In this document: one piece after another, positions 53,621-64,000 of the stretch | Numbering within the stretch: position 1 is the stretch's first letter | Layout of the letters: every line of letters begins with the position of its first letter | Assembly (NCBI GenBank): GCA_030998225.1 | Contig: JAPYXD010000755.1 | Coordinates: 3,645,501 to 3,709,500 of the forward strand | DNA length: 64,000 bases | Source of the DNA: Diplolepis rosae | Taxonomy: Eukaryota; Arthropoda; Insecta; Hymenoptera; Diplolepididae | Reading direction: 5' to 3' | Position numbers and translations under genes: made by a program | The notes under the pieces: generated by a model | Seen by the model: only the letters and a program-made list of their open reading frames with translations | What the model was told of the DNA's origin: nothing | Database searches by the model: none

Positions 53621-56600
53621 CTGCTGAAAATTCCTATACAGGTGCCTATATAGGATCCTATAAATTAGTTTATGTAGACAGCTATATATGATCCTCTTTA
53701 GGATCCTACGTGGGTGTTTCCTCGTAGGTAGTACCCATAGGATTTGGCATAGGTGCCCATGTAGGATCCTATGTAAGCTCCTACAAAGGTGCCCACATAG
53801 ATTCGTACAACCTATCCTCACACAAAATCCTACGTTTCAACCTACGACTTGTGTCTATATGAGAACCTACTTAAGAACCTTTAGCTGTCCCTATTTTATA
53901 TTTTATTTTTCTACGTTCTTACATACTACCTACAAGCAGCCCCCTACGTTAGATCACACATTTCAAATAATAATCTGGTCCTACGTGGAATTTTATGAAT
54001 ATTATTACTTTTATAGTTTCGATCTTGCTTCTTCTATATTTTGGATCACACTACGTCTGCAAAAACATCTCTGAAGAAAACTATATAACAAACTGAGGAG
54101 AAAGTATTAATAAAATAATAGTTGCGGCTTAACACCTTAATGACGACATTGTGGATCCACATAAAAAAATATATGTAGCAGTGATTCTATATTATTTTGA
54201 AAGTGAATTACACAAAAAATAATATTAACATAACGAAACTAGCGTACATATATGTGAATCGCAATGAAAAGAAAATATAGTAATTTCAATTGCTGTGTTT
54301 CAATCTTATAAAAATTTTTAATTTTTTCTTTTGCTACTAGTTCGTAACTGGAACAAGTACATACAATAAACGATCATTTTTTTGGCTTATAATACTTTTC
54401 AAAGTAAATACTACTGATTTGTTGCACCTTACTTTTGCTTTCGCGTAATATTAACATCACGAAACTAACGTACATAAATGGAAATCATAATAAAAGAAAA
54501 TATAATAATTTTAATCCCTTAGTATTATGAATACTTCCTTTGTTGTGCTACCTGTTTCTAGACTGCCATTATTTTTGGAATATTAAAAGAATCTACTGAG
54601 AAAAACTGGAGGTAAAATATTGGATACGGAAAAAAATTGTAGGACCATTTTTTCAAATGAAAACTTATTTAAATGACTTTACTATAAGTGTTTCCACTGA
54701 CTGATTGGTCACATGATAAAATTTCTACTTCTTTCTCACTACAGCTCACATGTACTCGAAAAGAGATAATGATTACAAATTTGAGGAAATCAGATAAGAG
54801 GCGCTAACGTGCGTATACAAGAAGTCAATCGGGCTAATCAGTCGAGTGCCGAGGTGCGGCCAATTGCGCCTATGTAAGATGACCCAGAAGTAATGCCTCA
54901 CGCAAGTTCCGGGGTCATGGGCTGGCGAGAGAAACAGGGGAGTTCTGAGTTTGGTGGGTATTGCCTTGGCCGAGTCCCTCACAGCGTACGTAAATGCATT
55001 CTCAATCTTTTTTAAGCGAGTCTCGTAATTACACGAATTGTGTGCATTGCCGCATATTCTATTTTATGTGACTTCGGCGAATTTACGAGTTTTTCTGCGT
55101 ACATTCGAATCCAATATGGAAAGGTCGAAATTTCCGTGATTATCGCCCATCTCACTTGACATTTTGCGAATACTTCCGGCCATTTTGATTTTCTCGATAT
55201 TGTCTAGTAGTAGCGTATTGTAACAGACGCATGCGCAGTTCAAATGTACAAGGCTATGTCAGTACGATGCCAACGCTTTACGAAGAAGAAGAAGAATAAG
55301 AAAAAGTTTATGCTTCCGCTGCATCGTAATAGGCGCATGCGCAGTTTAATTTTAACATTGTGCTCCTCTGTATCGTAATATACAACATTACGCTGCTCTC
55401 AACTGTAGCATAAAAATGCGTTAATGCTCCGGAGGCACATAATCGTATATTATGTGCCTAGGCGCATAATGAGGGTTATTACGCGACGAGTGACAATGCT
55501 CGCAGGAGTTCGAAGCCAAGGCGTAGTCGAGGTGTAGGTGAGCGTAGTCGAGACGTAGCTGAGGCAAAGCCGAGACGAAGCCGAGGCGCGAGCATTTTAA
55601 GCGGGTCTCGTAATTACACGAATTGTGTGCATTGGCACATAGTCTATTTTACTTGAATTCGGCACGTATACGAGTTTTTATGCGTACACTCGAATCCAAT
55701 CTGAAAAGGTCGAAATTGCCGTGATAATCGCCCACCTCACTTTATATTTTGCGACTAGTTCCGGCTATTTTGATTTTCTTGAGCTTGTGTAGTAGTAGCT
55801 TGTTGTAATAGAGCATGCGCAGTTCAAATGTACAAGGCTTTGTCAGTACGGTGCCAACTCTATTAGATGGTATTAATGGCCACTCTATTAGACATATTTT
55901 CTAAAACACTTTCGGATGTAAATATTTTTCTCTTTTTGCAGTTAACGCTGATACGGATGTCATGATAATGAAAGTGCTGTTCTTCGGATTCGGCAATTGG
56001 CCTTATATTAATATTACATACAGAGAAATAGTACGGTGGAAAAAATCAGTATTAGAGTATCTTTTATTGTATGTATATGCTGTTAAACTTACGTTTTCCG
56101 CAAGTGCCTTCATTCTTATAGTATTAAGAAGATTCAAATTCTTTTCACAATAACTGGGAAAAGCCTCTATAAATTGTTCGACTATAAAAACCGAAAATCA
56201 CGGAGATCACATGACCAAATTTCTACACATTCTCCTGAATAACTCACGCCCACACGAATATGAGATATCGATTTAAAATTTAGGGAAATTAAATAATAGG
56301 TCCTGAGATATATTTGTGGTGTATAAAATTTTTATAATATACAAAACATAAAAATTACATGAATATATTTTTAGAAATTTGAAAAATAATTGATAATATA
56401 CACGTACGTCAGTGCCTCTTTTTTAATTTCCTAAAATTTCAAATTTATATCTCTTTTCGAGTACATGTGAGTTGTAGTGAGAAAGAAGTAGAAATTTCAC
56501 CATGTGACCAATCAGTCAGTGGAAACACTTATAGTACAGTAATTTGAGTGAGTTTTCATTGAAAAAAATCCTCCTTCAATTTTTATTCCAAATACAATAT

Positions 56601-56936
56601 TTTACCTTCAATTTTTTGGTGGTCGATTATTTTAATATTCCACAAATGATAGCACTCTAGGAACAGGTATTACAAGAAAGGATCTCATATAGGCGAAAGT
56701 CTTAGGTTTGAATGTAGGATTATGTGCAGGGATAAGGTGTCGGTTCCTACGTAGGATTGTGTAGGAACAAGTCTTAGGTTCCTACGTAGAAAGCTATGTG
56801 GGGACCTTTGTAGGACCTTAGGCAGGATTCTATGTTAAATCGTATAGTTACTACCTAGAAGGAAACACCCACGTAGGGTCCTATAGAGGATCCTATATAG
56901 GCATCTAGGTAGGAATTTGCAGTAGAAGTAACGCTG
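53621..56936. mobile_element. 3.3-kb foldback element with CCTACGTAGG-type iterations
   Basis: The outer arms (53621-53840 and 56660-56936) are inverted: CTGCTGAAAATTCCTA ... AGGATCC ... GTGGGTGTTTCCT mirrors AGGAAACACCCAC ... GGATCCTATATAGG ... GGAATTTGCAGTAG. A second inverted pair lies inside (54650-54780 against 56440-56580, including CTCTTTTCGAGTACATGTGA). The arms are full of TAGGATCCTA and CCTACGTAGGA half-palindromes. The loop carries tandem copies of the GC-rich repeat of 19.2-20.2 kb. No transposase was found. The superfamily is unknown. Confidence 0.6.
55017..55860 (+). repeat. Tandem GC-rich repeat, second locus
   Basis: Two partial units of the 19220-20166 repeat: 55017-55447 and 55448-55860. 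They share TATGTGCCTAGGCGCA, GAATTGTGTGCATTG, GCATGCGCAGTT (three sites) and the (GAA)n run. The insert here is expanded into GAGACGTAGCTGAGG-like iterations (55500-55600). Confidence 0.65.
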
Positions 56937-57808
56937 ATTTGCCTCATTTTGGCTTTACGGCCCTTTTCTTTTTCTGAAAGGCTGCGCTGCTCCTGTCGCT
57001 ACATTCGCCTTTGACCACTATTGATGGTGAAATGTTTTGCGTACACTTTAATTTCCGATTGCAATGCATGCATAACTTTCAAAATCGATGCATAGCCTTC
57101 ATTGAATAAACTTGCTGCCAAATAATCTGTAATCTCGACGATTTTTGGTTTAGAATGGAGGTTTTAATTTCGTCTTCAACGTAATAGTAGAAAAAGGGCA
57201 ATTAAAAGAACAGCTCAATCATGAGAGTTAACACCCCTTAATGATTTTCACTGGGTATACCTAAAATGTAAGTTTCACAAGACGAAACCCTCAAAACTGG
57301 AGGACCTGCAAATTCGGATACTCGGAAAAGCTGGTTCAGTTGTTAAACAGATAATCAGGAGAGCTGTGTCCCATTTCTACCAACTAATTGAACTGTGCCA
57401 AACTGTTAATGGTGTACAGTTTTCATATTTATTGTAATTTCTTCACTTGTAATAAATTGGCTCTTAGCATCACCTTAGTTGGCTGGATCGTGCCCCGGTC
57501 TTGTATAGTTGATTGAACCCTAAGTCTTGACTCAGCTCTCTGGACCCTTAGTCGGCTGAATGAGTAACAAAGCTTTTTTCAACGATTATAAATTTGAATA
57601 ATTATTTAAGGGCTAGACCTAAGAGTGATATGCATGTTTTGATTCACAAAACATTCTGAATACGAACTTTGAAATGTTGGTTATTATAGGGTATCGATAC
57701 TTTGCAAACACCCTGTTTATACTACACTTAACGTATATTTATATGTATATATTTGAATAGTTGTATTTATTTACAGTTTCCCAGCATACATTAATGCATT
57801 TTTTATAG
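56937..57808. other. No coding sequence recognised; intron-like sequence before the host exon
   Basis: Unique AT-rich sequence without TE motifs, ending in TTTTTTATAG, the acceptor of the exon at 57809. Presumably intron of the Trunk/PTTH-like gene. Confidence 0.4.
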
Positions 57809-57970
57809 ATGACTGTAGCTCACGCTTCTTGGCAAGTATGTACCTGTGAATCATATTATACAATTGAAGATTTGGGCGATGGACATTACCCAAGATACTT
57901 GACAATATCCTTCTGCAAACCAAACTTGTGCCAGAATAAATTTTACCAGTGTCGACTTCTACATTACCGA
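57809..57970 (+). CDS. Exon of a Trunk/PTTH-like cystine-knot ligand gene
   Basis: This is host gene, not TE. The 54 codons read WQVCTCESYYTIEDLGDGHY then PRYLTISFC, CQNKFYQCR and LHYR. The C-x-C, I-x-DLG-x-x-x-YPRY and later Cys pattern is that of the C-terminal cystine-knot domain of Trunk and prothoracicotropic hormone, secreted ligands of the Torso receptor tyrosine kinase. Five Cys are visible (residues 11, 13, 36, 41 and 48 of the exon). The exon is bounded by an acceptor (TTTTTTATAG) and a consensus donor (GA|GTAAGT at 57971) and is phase 0 at both ends. Frame continuation past the donor to 58069 is intron. The rest of the knot should lie on a downstream exon and the pro-region upstream; neither was found. 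Trunk and PTTH cannot be told apart from this exon. Confidence 0.7.
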
Positions 57971-58989
57971 GTAAGTTATTTTACCGCATGTGAAAGAGCG
58001 CATGTTATCGTCCATTTTATAATTAAATTTCAATTGTCAATACCATTTGAAAAGAGGAAAAAGCAATGACTTGAAAATTTCATAGAAATGGATCAATTAA
58101 CATTTGGTCCACAAAAAGTGAAATAAAGTAGGATAAAGTATTCCTTCGGCTATAAAAGGTAAATACTCTTCTTTACAGCATCTGTAAGAAGTGGTCGTAG
58201 CGGTTCATTCGTGAAATATTATTTATTCTTTTGAGAGGGTAATCCAGTGTAATGAGGACTTTTCCGTAACTTTTTTTGTCGTTTTTTTTTAGAAATGAGA
58301 AAACAATACCATTATTAACATTTTTTTTCTATATTATTCACCATTTATTATTAAAAAGAACTTTTTTCTACAAGAAAATACGTAAAATAGAAGGTGTAAT
58401 AAACCGCCGAAGTCGCGGCCTCAAAAAGAAAGATGTTGGATAGTTGACATGATTCTGGTCATTTCCATGAACAATATTACTATCAAAATATTTTCAAAGT
58501 GCGGTGCTGTTCCCACGTTGAATTTGCAGTCAGGCAGTGGATATGTCGTGTTGAAGTGATGTGAACATTAATTTACCATGAGAAGAAAGTATTTAAGAAT
58601 ATGTGGTACTTTAGAAAGTATCAAGTTTATGTGAACAATTTAGTCCATTTTCTACATTTTTTTTGAACAAGGTACATGGTAATATAGCAGTTTCTCTGCC
58701 ATCACAAATATTAATATTGATTAACTAATTCCGCTTGGCTATAGCTAAGGGCACCTTCGGCACTCCTCGACCACTGTATTATTTGTTCCCATAAAAAGGA
58801 CTACTATTATCGTTTTAATTCCTTTTTATTGGATAACGGGAGCCTCAGAAAAATACCGCTTCATCTCAGCCTTGAGAAACAGGGATTTTTGTCCCGTTTA
58901 TCATTAAGGGAGTACGCTCGGGTCTGGTACACGGGTTTGCCTTGGATTTGCCCCTTCCATAGGGGAAGGATCTAACTCCATGATCGGCG
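57971..58989. other. Intron-like sequence; no next exon recognised
   Basis: It begins with the donor GTAAGT. I looked for a downstream exon with the closing Cys residues of the knot and did not find one. 58730-58990 is GC-richer and may already be 3' UTR of the R1-like LINE on the - strand. Confidence 0.35.
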
Positions 58990-59524
58990 ACCACGTTCGA
59001 AGGAGAAGAGAGGAAGGAGAAGAAAAGGCGATGAGAAGACCCAATGAGAAGACAAGCCCGCTAAGTCAACTCGCCCTACTATGCGGACATCCATCAAATT
59101 AGGACTCCTGCGCATTCATCGCCCCACTTATCGCCGCAACCTGCCGCTTCTTGGTCTCGACGATTTTGTGTAATATTATATTCATTATTTATCGTTTGAT
59201 TTTCTGTGTGTAAGCTCGAAGCGTGATCAGAGCCCGTTTTGCGCCCCACCTGGCACAGACAAAGAATGTGTGCTCTGCATTTTCCACAAGGGATCCGCAG
59301 TAGCGACACGACTCATCGTCTCTTTTCTTGGAGCGCTTAAGGTACGCATCAAAAGCAACCATGGCCCGAAAGCGCTTGCGCCAGGTAAAAGCTGACTTGA
59401 CCGTGCTTTCTATACAGCCAGGTGGCTTTCGCTCTTTTCCGCTAGATGACTTTGGTCTATCAAAGCCCTTCTTCTCCACTGCAAACTTCAGGCCGTACAT
59501 GGTATTTGACAGCTGACGTTTCAT
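58990..59524 (-). pseudogene. R1-like LINE ORF2 C-terminus (zinc-binding)
   Basis: Frame 59524-59189 contains AFTWRKRFRAMVAFDAYL and the Cys-His motif CRYCGSLVENAEHTFFVC (C-x2-C-x8-H-x4-C) followed by ARWGAKR, the zinc-binding tail after the RT of R1-group non-LTR retrotransposons. The frame changes near 59220, and the shifted frame (about 59190-59050) continues to the ORF end. Everything 5' of this (RT and endonuclease) is missing, which is normal 5' truncation for a LINE inserted on the - strand. No clear target duplication was found. Confidence 0.75.
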
Positions 59525-59589
59525 AGATTATTCAGTAAAAAAAAAGTTTTAAGATTTGTTGTTTATTCATTGTTTTGTATTGATTTGAA

Positions 59590-60510
59590 ATGGAGATTCC
59601 AGAAGATCATTTTTGTAACATTCCACTTTATTACTTCCGAAAAGGTAAAAACGCAGTGCAAGCTCGGAAAAAGTTTTATGACGTTTATGGTAAAAAATCA
59701 TTGAGAGAACTCTAGTGCCAGAATTGGTTTGCTCGTTATCATTCCGGAGATTTTAAACTCAAAGATGCACCTCGCTCTGGACGTCCAACTAAAGTTGACA
59801 AGGCCAAAATAAAAGCAATGATAGAAAATAACCGGCGTAGTATGATATGAGAGATCACAAATTGAACGAAATTCAACTCACCAAACGAATTTCCATTTGC
59901 GATTCACTGCTGAAACGTAACGAAACCGATCCATTTCTGAAGTGAATCATAACGGGCGATGAAAAATGGGTCGTTTACGATAACGTCGTGCGAAAAATAT
60001 CATGAAGCAAGCGAGATGAGCCTGCAAAATCGACATCAAAAGTCGCTATTCATCAAGAGAAGGTTCTGCTGAGTGTTTGGTGGGATTTCAACGGTATTGC
60101 TTATTTTGAGCTGCTCCCAAGGAACCAAACTATCAATTCGAATGTCTACCGTTACCAGCTAATGAAATTGGAAAAAGAAATCAAGGAAAAGTGGCGAAAA
60201 CTGACAAATCGTGAAGGCGTCATAACACTAGATTACATACATCTTTGGTCACTCGCAAAAAAATATTGCAGTTAGGCTGGGAAATGATATCTCATCTGCC
60301 GTATTGTCCTGACTTTGCACCATCTGATTATCGTTTATTCCGCTTATATTAAAGCTATTTGAATGAAAAAAACATTCGATTCAAATGAGGCTGTCAAATA
60401 TGAGTTGATTCAGTTTTTTGCCTCTAAGAACCAAACTTTCTACTAGAGCTGAATTGTCAAGCTGACTGAAAGATGGTAAAAAGTCCTTGAATAAAATGGT
60501 CAATAGATAA
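59590..60510 (+). pseudogene. mariner transposase pseudogene
   Basis: Starts MEIPEDHFCNIPLYYFRKGK, the usual mariner N-terminus. The helix-turn-helix follows (NWFARYHSGDFKLKDAPRSGRP), then the first catalytic Asp (ITGDEKWVVYDN), SVWWDFNGIAYFELLP, a decayed second-Asp region near 60230, and CPDFAPSDYRLF with the last Asp. At least six stops and several frameshifts, including one short deletion near 60220, rule out function. TIRs and TA duplication are not obvious. It is a different mariner lineage from the fragment at 45357-45806. Confidence 0.85.
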
Positions 60511-60599
60511 TTGATTAATTTTTGTTATTTGGTTTAATGAACTTGCTTTCAAAATCATGAAAAAAACGAAATGAAATTGTTGCCAACCCAATACTATTA

Positions 60600-61045
60600 T
60601 CACCGAGTTAGTGTCCATATTGGCTTCTTGTTGCCCAGGTGGTGTTCCTATCGCAACACAGCTGAGAAACTAGTGTCCCAAATGATATAATCAGTCCCTT
60701 TCCCACTAATTGCGCCGAATTGATCTCCTTAATCACAGAATCGGTCCCCATCGAATTATAGCTGACTAGTTAGTGTCTCAAATTTATATTATATGTCCCT
60801 TTCTCTCCGATGTCGCTAAATTTGCGCCCCAATTCACATAATATGTCCCTATTATATCACGGCTGTGAAGATACTGTGACAAATTATAGAATCGCCCCCA
60901 GCGCTTGATTATTGTCCCAAATTATATGATCTGGCCCTCCCGCACCACAGTGACCTCAAAAGTGTCCTCAAATAGGAAAATCTGTCCCTGGCTCATGACT
61001 GTTGCCCTATTAATGTCTCAGACAATGTGGCTTGTCCCGTTATCA
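60600..61045. repeat. Degenerate ~60-65-bp tandem repeat
   Basis: Phrases such as GTGTCCCAAATGATATAATC, GTGTCTCAAATTTATATTAT, TGTCCCAAATTATATGATCT and AGTGTCCTCAAATAGGA recur at roughly 60-130-bp spacing, each followed by a T/CCC-rich stretch. Units are strongly diverged. No coding sequence was found. Confidence 0.5.
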
Positions 61046-62226
61046 TAGGATTCGCATTATTTTGAATTTTTGAAGGAATGTCTACTTTGTTTCTGTACCT
61101 TCGACTGTTTTTGCTCCCTTTTTTTGTTGTTTTGTAAAATGTTTTTATCAATATCTTTTCGTTCACCGTCTCATATAGCTATTTGCAGTATTATGAGTTG
61201 TTTTAAGTCTCCTGTAATGAACTGGTGCCCAGGCATTAGGTTTGGAAGTGCTCCTTTGTTAATTTCTGGACATAATTTCATAGTGCTCGGTCTAGGGACC
61301 TTTTTGAAGAATCTATTTATATTGCCATTATAATATTTTATAAAATTTTTAAAATAAAATTTTTATCGAGGCGGACCCGAGGATTCGGAATTATCTTCGG
61401 CGTCACCGGCGTTGCTTAGGCGGCTTCTAGAATGAGCACCTGGCGTCACCCGAAGCCATATTTATAAATTTGATGACCAAGAAAATATAAAACTTTGCAC
61501 GCAAAAAAAAGCAAAGCCAAACAAGGGTTCCGGCTAGGGCTGGATGGATTCGGGAGTTCGGATCAGATAGGATTTTAGGTTAGGGAGGAAACTTAACCTA
61601 AAATATAGAAGCTCTCGCATGGAAAAAAAATTAAATCAACCTGCATTCAATCACAAGTTAAATCCACAATTTATTCAATAAGTGGGCAAAGCCCTGGCTC
61701 GACACAAATTCAAAATAAAATAAAATGATACATGGTTGCCAATAATGGCGTATGGCATCTAAGCCCAATATACAGGCCCTGGGAGAGCTTGAGAGCGAGA
61801 GAGTGTCGCGCAGTTTTATTAGATCAGCTGGAGAGGGTGGCGCACGCGCATGAAGCTCAGGTTTGCGCCGGCGACTCGTCTTGTGAGGACGACGGTACCA
61901 AGCAACCAATAAGCTGAAGCGTCTATCGGTCAGCTTGCCCCATTGGCTCAAAACTATGAGGGGTGTGTTTGAACTATGAAGAGTTTGTATTGCATAACAC
62001 TATAGTTTTAACTAGGCTACGCACATATAAAATATACAATACATAATATAAGTGACTCCAACTAAATAGATCATTTTTATATTGATCATAACGGTATCGC
62101 TGTAAGGGTGTTGGAGACCATGGGCTGCAGCACGTGGTCACTATTCAGATGCCATGCCTGTCTGGTGATGCCCTCTCTGGCTTGATGTGAACCCCTCTGA
62201 CGTGCGATAGTAACACAGCGATCTTC
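61046..62226. other. No gene recognised; GC-rich promoter-like patch at 61740-61960
   Basis: The 87-codon frame 61070-61333 has no motif. 61740-61960 is GC-richer and, on the - strand, shows two CCAAT-type boxes (AGCCAATGGGG, and ATTGGTTG read on that strand) upstream of a GA/CT-rich segment. It could be an LTR or promoter remnant of the BEL-type element or another TE. Confidence 0.3.
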
Positions 62227-63480
62227 TTGGCGGCGCCTTTCAAGCTGGTGTTAATGAAACAAAAAAGGGAAAACGGCCAGAAAATAAAAGAATTTTCCCA
62301 AGCAGCTCTCAGACTTTCCCTGGTAGTTTCGTGTTTTATAAAGACGTATTTATCCGATCATCTAACAAGGAAGGCAATCATCACTGTGCCCTCATTATTT
62401 TCCAATTTGCGAGTAGCTCCTTTAAAAACTACCTTACTGCCCAGATTGGAACTCTGTGCAGCTGTTTTACTAACAAAGCTGCACAGCGCCGTGGTGCAAT
62501 CGCTGCAAACACATTTCTCCATGATATATTTTTGGTCTGACTCTACTAATGTCTTTAACTGGATTAGTACGCCACCCCACACTTTAAAAACCGTCGTGGA
62601 CAATCGGGTGGCAGAAATTCAAGAAAAAACTGAGGCTCATGAGTGGCAACACGTACCTACTCATGACCCATCGATGGTCGCAATACAACTGGTAACATAA
62701 TTCGACAATGTGTAACATGCTTTCGTGCGAAACCCCGCAAAACGAATAATCTAATGGGAAATTTACCCAAGGATCGCGTGTCCTTCACAAGACCCTTTTT
62801 CGTCACAGAAATCGGACTCAGGTTGAAACATATGTATCTATCTTCGTCTACTTGGCGACTAAGGCAGTACACTTCGAAATTGCTAGTGATTTGACTGCAG
62901 ATGCCTTTATTGCTTGCCTATCACGTTTCTTTTCTCGCAGAGGTCTCTCTAACTCTATATCTTCAGATAATGCTACTAATTTCATTGGGGCCGATAACGA
63001 ATTAAGGAATCGTTATAAGCAAGTCAACGCACTAAAACAGAGTGAACAAATTCAAGATTATTTATCAAACAAGCAAGTTGCCTGGCATTTTATACCTCTT
63101 AGAGCTCCACACTTTGGTGGGCTCTGGGAAGCGGCAGTTAAGTCCTTTAAACATCATTTTACTCACTGCTAACGTATGAACAGCTTCACATGTATGTCGT
63201 CGAGATCGAAGCGATACTCAACTCTTGCCCTCTGACTCCATTGTCTACTTATCCAAATGACCTACTCCCTCTAACCCCAGCTCATTTCCTGATCGGTAAT
63301 TACTGACATTCACCCGGGAAAGAATGGAGTTATACGCTCTATCATATTTCGAAGTGTATCCGGTACCCACAAAAGATCCTTAAAAAATGTGTATCCACTG
63401 CCAATCGACTATTAAGGTGTCAGCGTCAATTGTTTATACATTACGAAAAAATACAGTCTGTTCAACAAGAGTGAGTCCTC
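62227..63480 (+). pseudogene. pol: BEL/Pao retrotransposon pol relict (RNase H and integrase)
   Basis: Frame 62227-62700 contains RVAPLKTTLLPRLELCAAVL, FWSDSTNVFNWI and VDNRVAEIQEKT, the RNase H region typical of BEL/Pao pol. After a stop and shifts, 62852-63172 gives the integrase core: ATKAVHFEIASDLTADAFI, SSDNATNFIGA with the second catalytic Asp, and HFGGLWEAAVKSFKHH with the catalytic Glu. 63175-63310 continues in another frame with AILNSCPLTPLSTYPNDLLP and TPAHFLIG. The first catalytic Asp region (near 62800) is not recognisable. RT, protease, gag and LTRs are absent or outside the window. Confidence 0.85.
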
Positions 63481-64000
63481 GATATTTGGAAAACTATTAG
63501 AGATTTTAAAACTTTTTTATTTTAAATAAAAGTACTGGAGTTCTGTAAGGAAATTCCATGGCAACCCCGTAACAAGGGCCACCTAAGAAAGACAGCACTA
63601 GAAGAACTATGATTACACAGACCGCCACCACGAAGATATCAATAAGGTACATAAGCATACAGAATAGAGTACTCTACGAACGATATGTTATTCGATTAGA
63701 TTTTTTCAAACTGGAAACCAAATTCGAGCAGTTCTATTAACAAAATTAAATGACAACCTGGGAAATAAAAAATATTTTATTAACAAAAACCTTTGAACCC
63801 TTAATTATGTAAATTAATTGATATTGTGCCAGGTTTGCTCTCAGAGGAGAATTAATGTTATCGTGTGGTTGACTCTAAGGCTATTTTGGCGCTTTTCTGT
63901 CCCAATCCTAACGAGTTTCTGCATCGATGCAAAGCGGTAGACGAAACACCATCGAAACAAACGATAAACTAATATACTCCAAAGATGAAGGAACAGTCAA
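63481..64000. other. No gene recognised at the window end
   Basis: AT-rich sequence after the BEL/Pao relict. No LTR tip, ORF or repeat could be defined. Confidence 0.3.

Noticed and set aside
55962..56153. 63-codon frame after a good-looking acceptor (TTTTTCTCTTTTTGCAG at about 55941), considered as an upstream exon of the Trunk/PTTH-like gene
   Set aside because: No matching donor or sequence similarity to the ligand pro-region; lies inside the foldback element.
57971..58069. Extension of the Trunk/PTTH frame beyond 57970 to the stop at 58069
   Set aside because: A consensus GTAAGT donor occurs exactly where family similarity ends, and the extension lacks the expected Cys pattern.
61070..61333. 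87-codon Cys/Phe-rich frame, possible membrane peptide
   Set aside because: Composition follows the T-rich DNA; no signal peptide pattern or homology recognised.

Overview
The window is eukaryotic and almost certainly from an insect. It is AT-rich and intron-style, and nearly all of it is transposable elements (TEs) of arthropod type: Gypsy/mdg1-like and errantivirus-like LTR elements, BEL/Pao, Penelope, R1/I-type LINEs, hAT, Tc1/mariner and MITEs. The only host coding sequence I can support is one exon of a Trunk/PTTH-type cystine-knot ligand (57809-57970, +). The insect order cannot be resolved from the window.

Layout. 1-1512: 3' end of a + strand Gypsy element with its LTR. 2015-2206: a small MITE. 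2187-6313: a - strand Gypsy relict with a tRNA-Gly primer-binding site and a broken gag; two Asn/Lys-rich ORFs of unknown function stand where pol should be, and gag is split by a MITE. 6537-15581: a 9,045-bp hAT transposon with unusually long, almost identical ~2.8-kb inverted terminal repeats, a perfect 8-bp target duplication (CTTGTTAC) and a frameshifted transposase. 15590-20860: an older related long-TIR hAT relict, broken by a Penelope-derived inverted pair (15734-17105), followed by a tandem GC-rich repeat (19220-20166) and two long hairpins. 20867-31318: a young - strand mdg1/412-like Gypsy element with two LTRs, gag and pol, disabled by two stop codons and a frameshift. 31319-35387: another long-TIR hAT relict carrying a 2.6-kb solo LTR. 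35701-37558: a third foldback relict of the same family.

The sequences at 6481-6536 and 35388-35440 are consecutive units of one tandem repeat, and both carry CTTGTTAC at the break. The whole 28.9-kb block therefore looks like nested TE growth at a single 8-bp hAT target site.

37788-38720 is an R1-like LINE remnant and 38734-39640 a Penelope GIY-YIG remnant with a canonical hammerhead ribozyme. 40000-45356 is a degraded errantivirus-type element (tRNA-Leu primer site, gag, env remnant). It is fused to a mariner 3' fragment (45357-45806), which is fused to a LINE (45800-48632). 52248-53124 is a Tc1/mariner relict with TA target duplication. 53621-56936 is a foldback element carrying tandem copies of the 19.2-kb repeat. 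After the host exon come an R1 C-terminus (about 58990-59524), a mariner pseudogene (59590-60510), a degenerate tandem array (60600-61045) and a BEL/Pao pol relict (62227-63480).

No element is visibly intact. The hAT transposase and the 20.9-31.3 kb Gypsy element are the least decayed. All family assignments come from motifs read by eye; no database search was possible.
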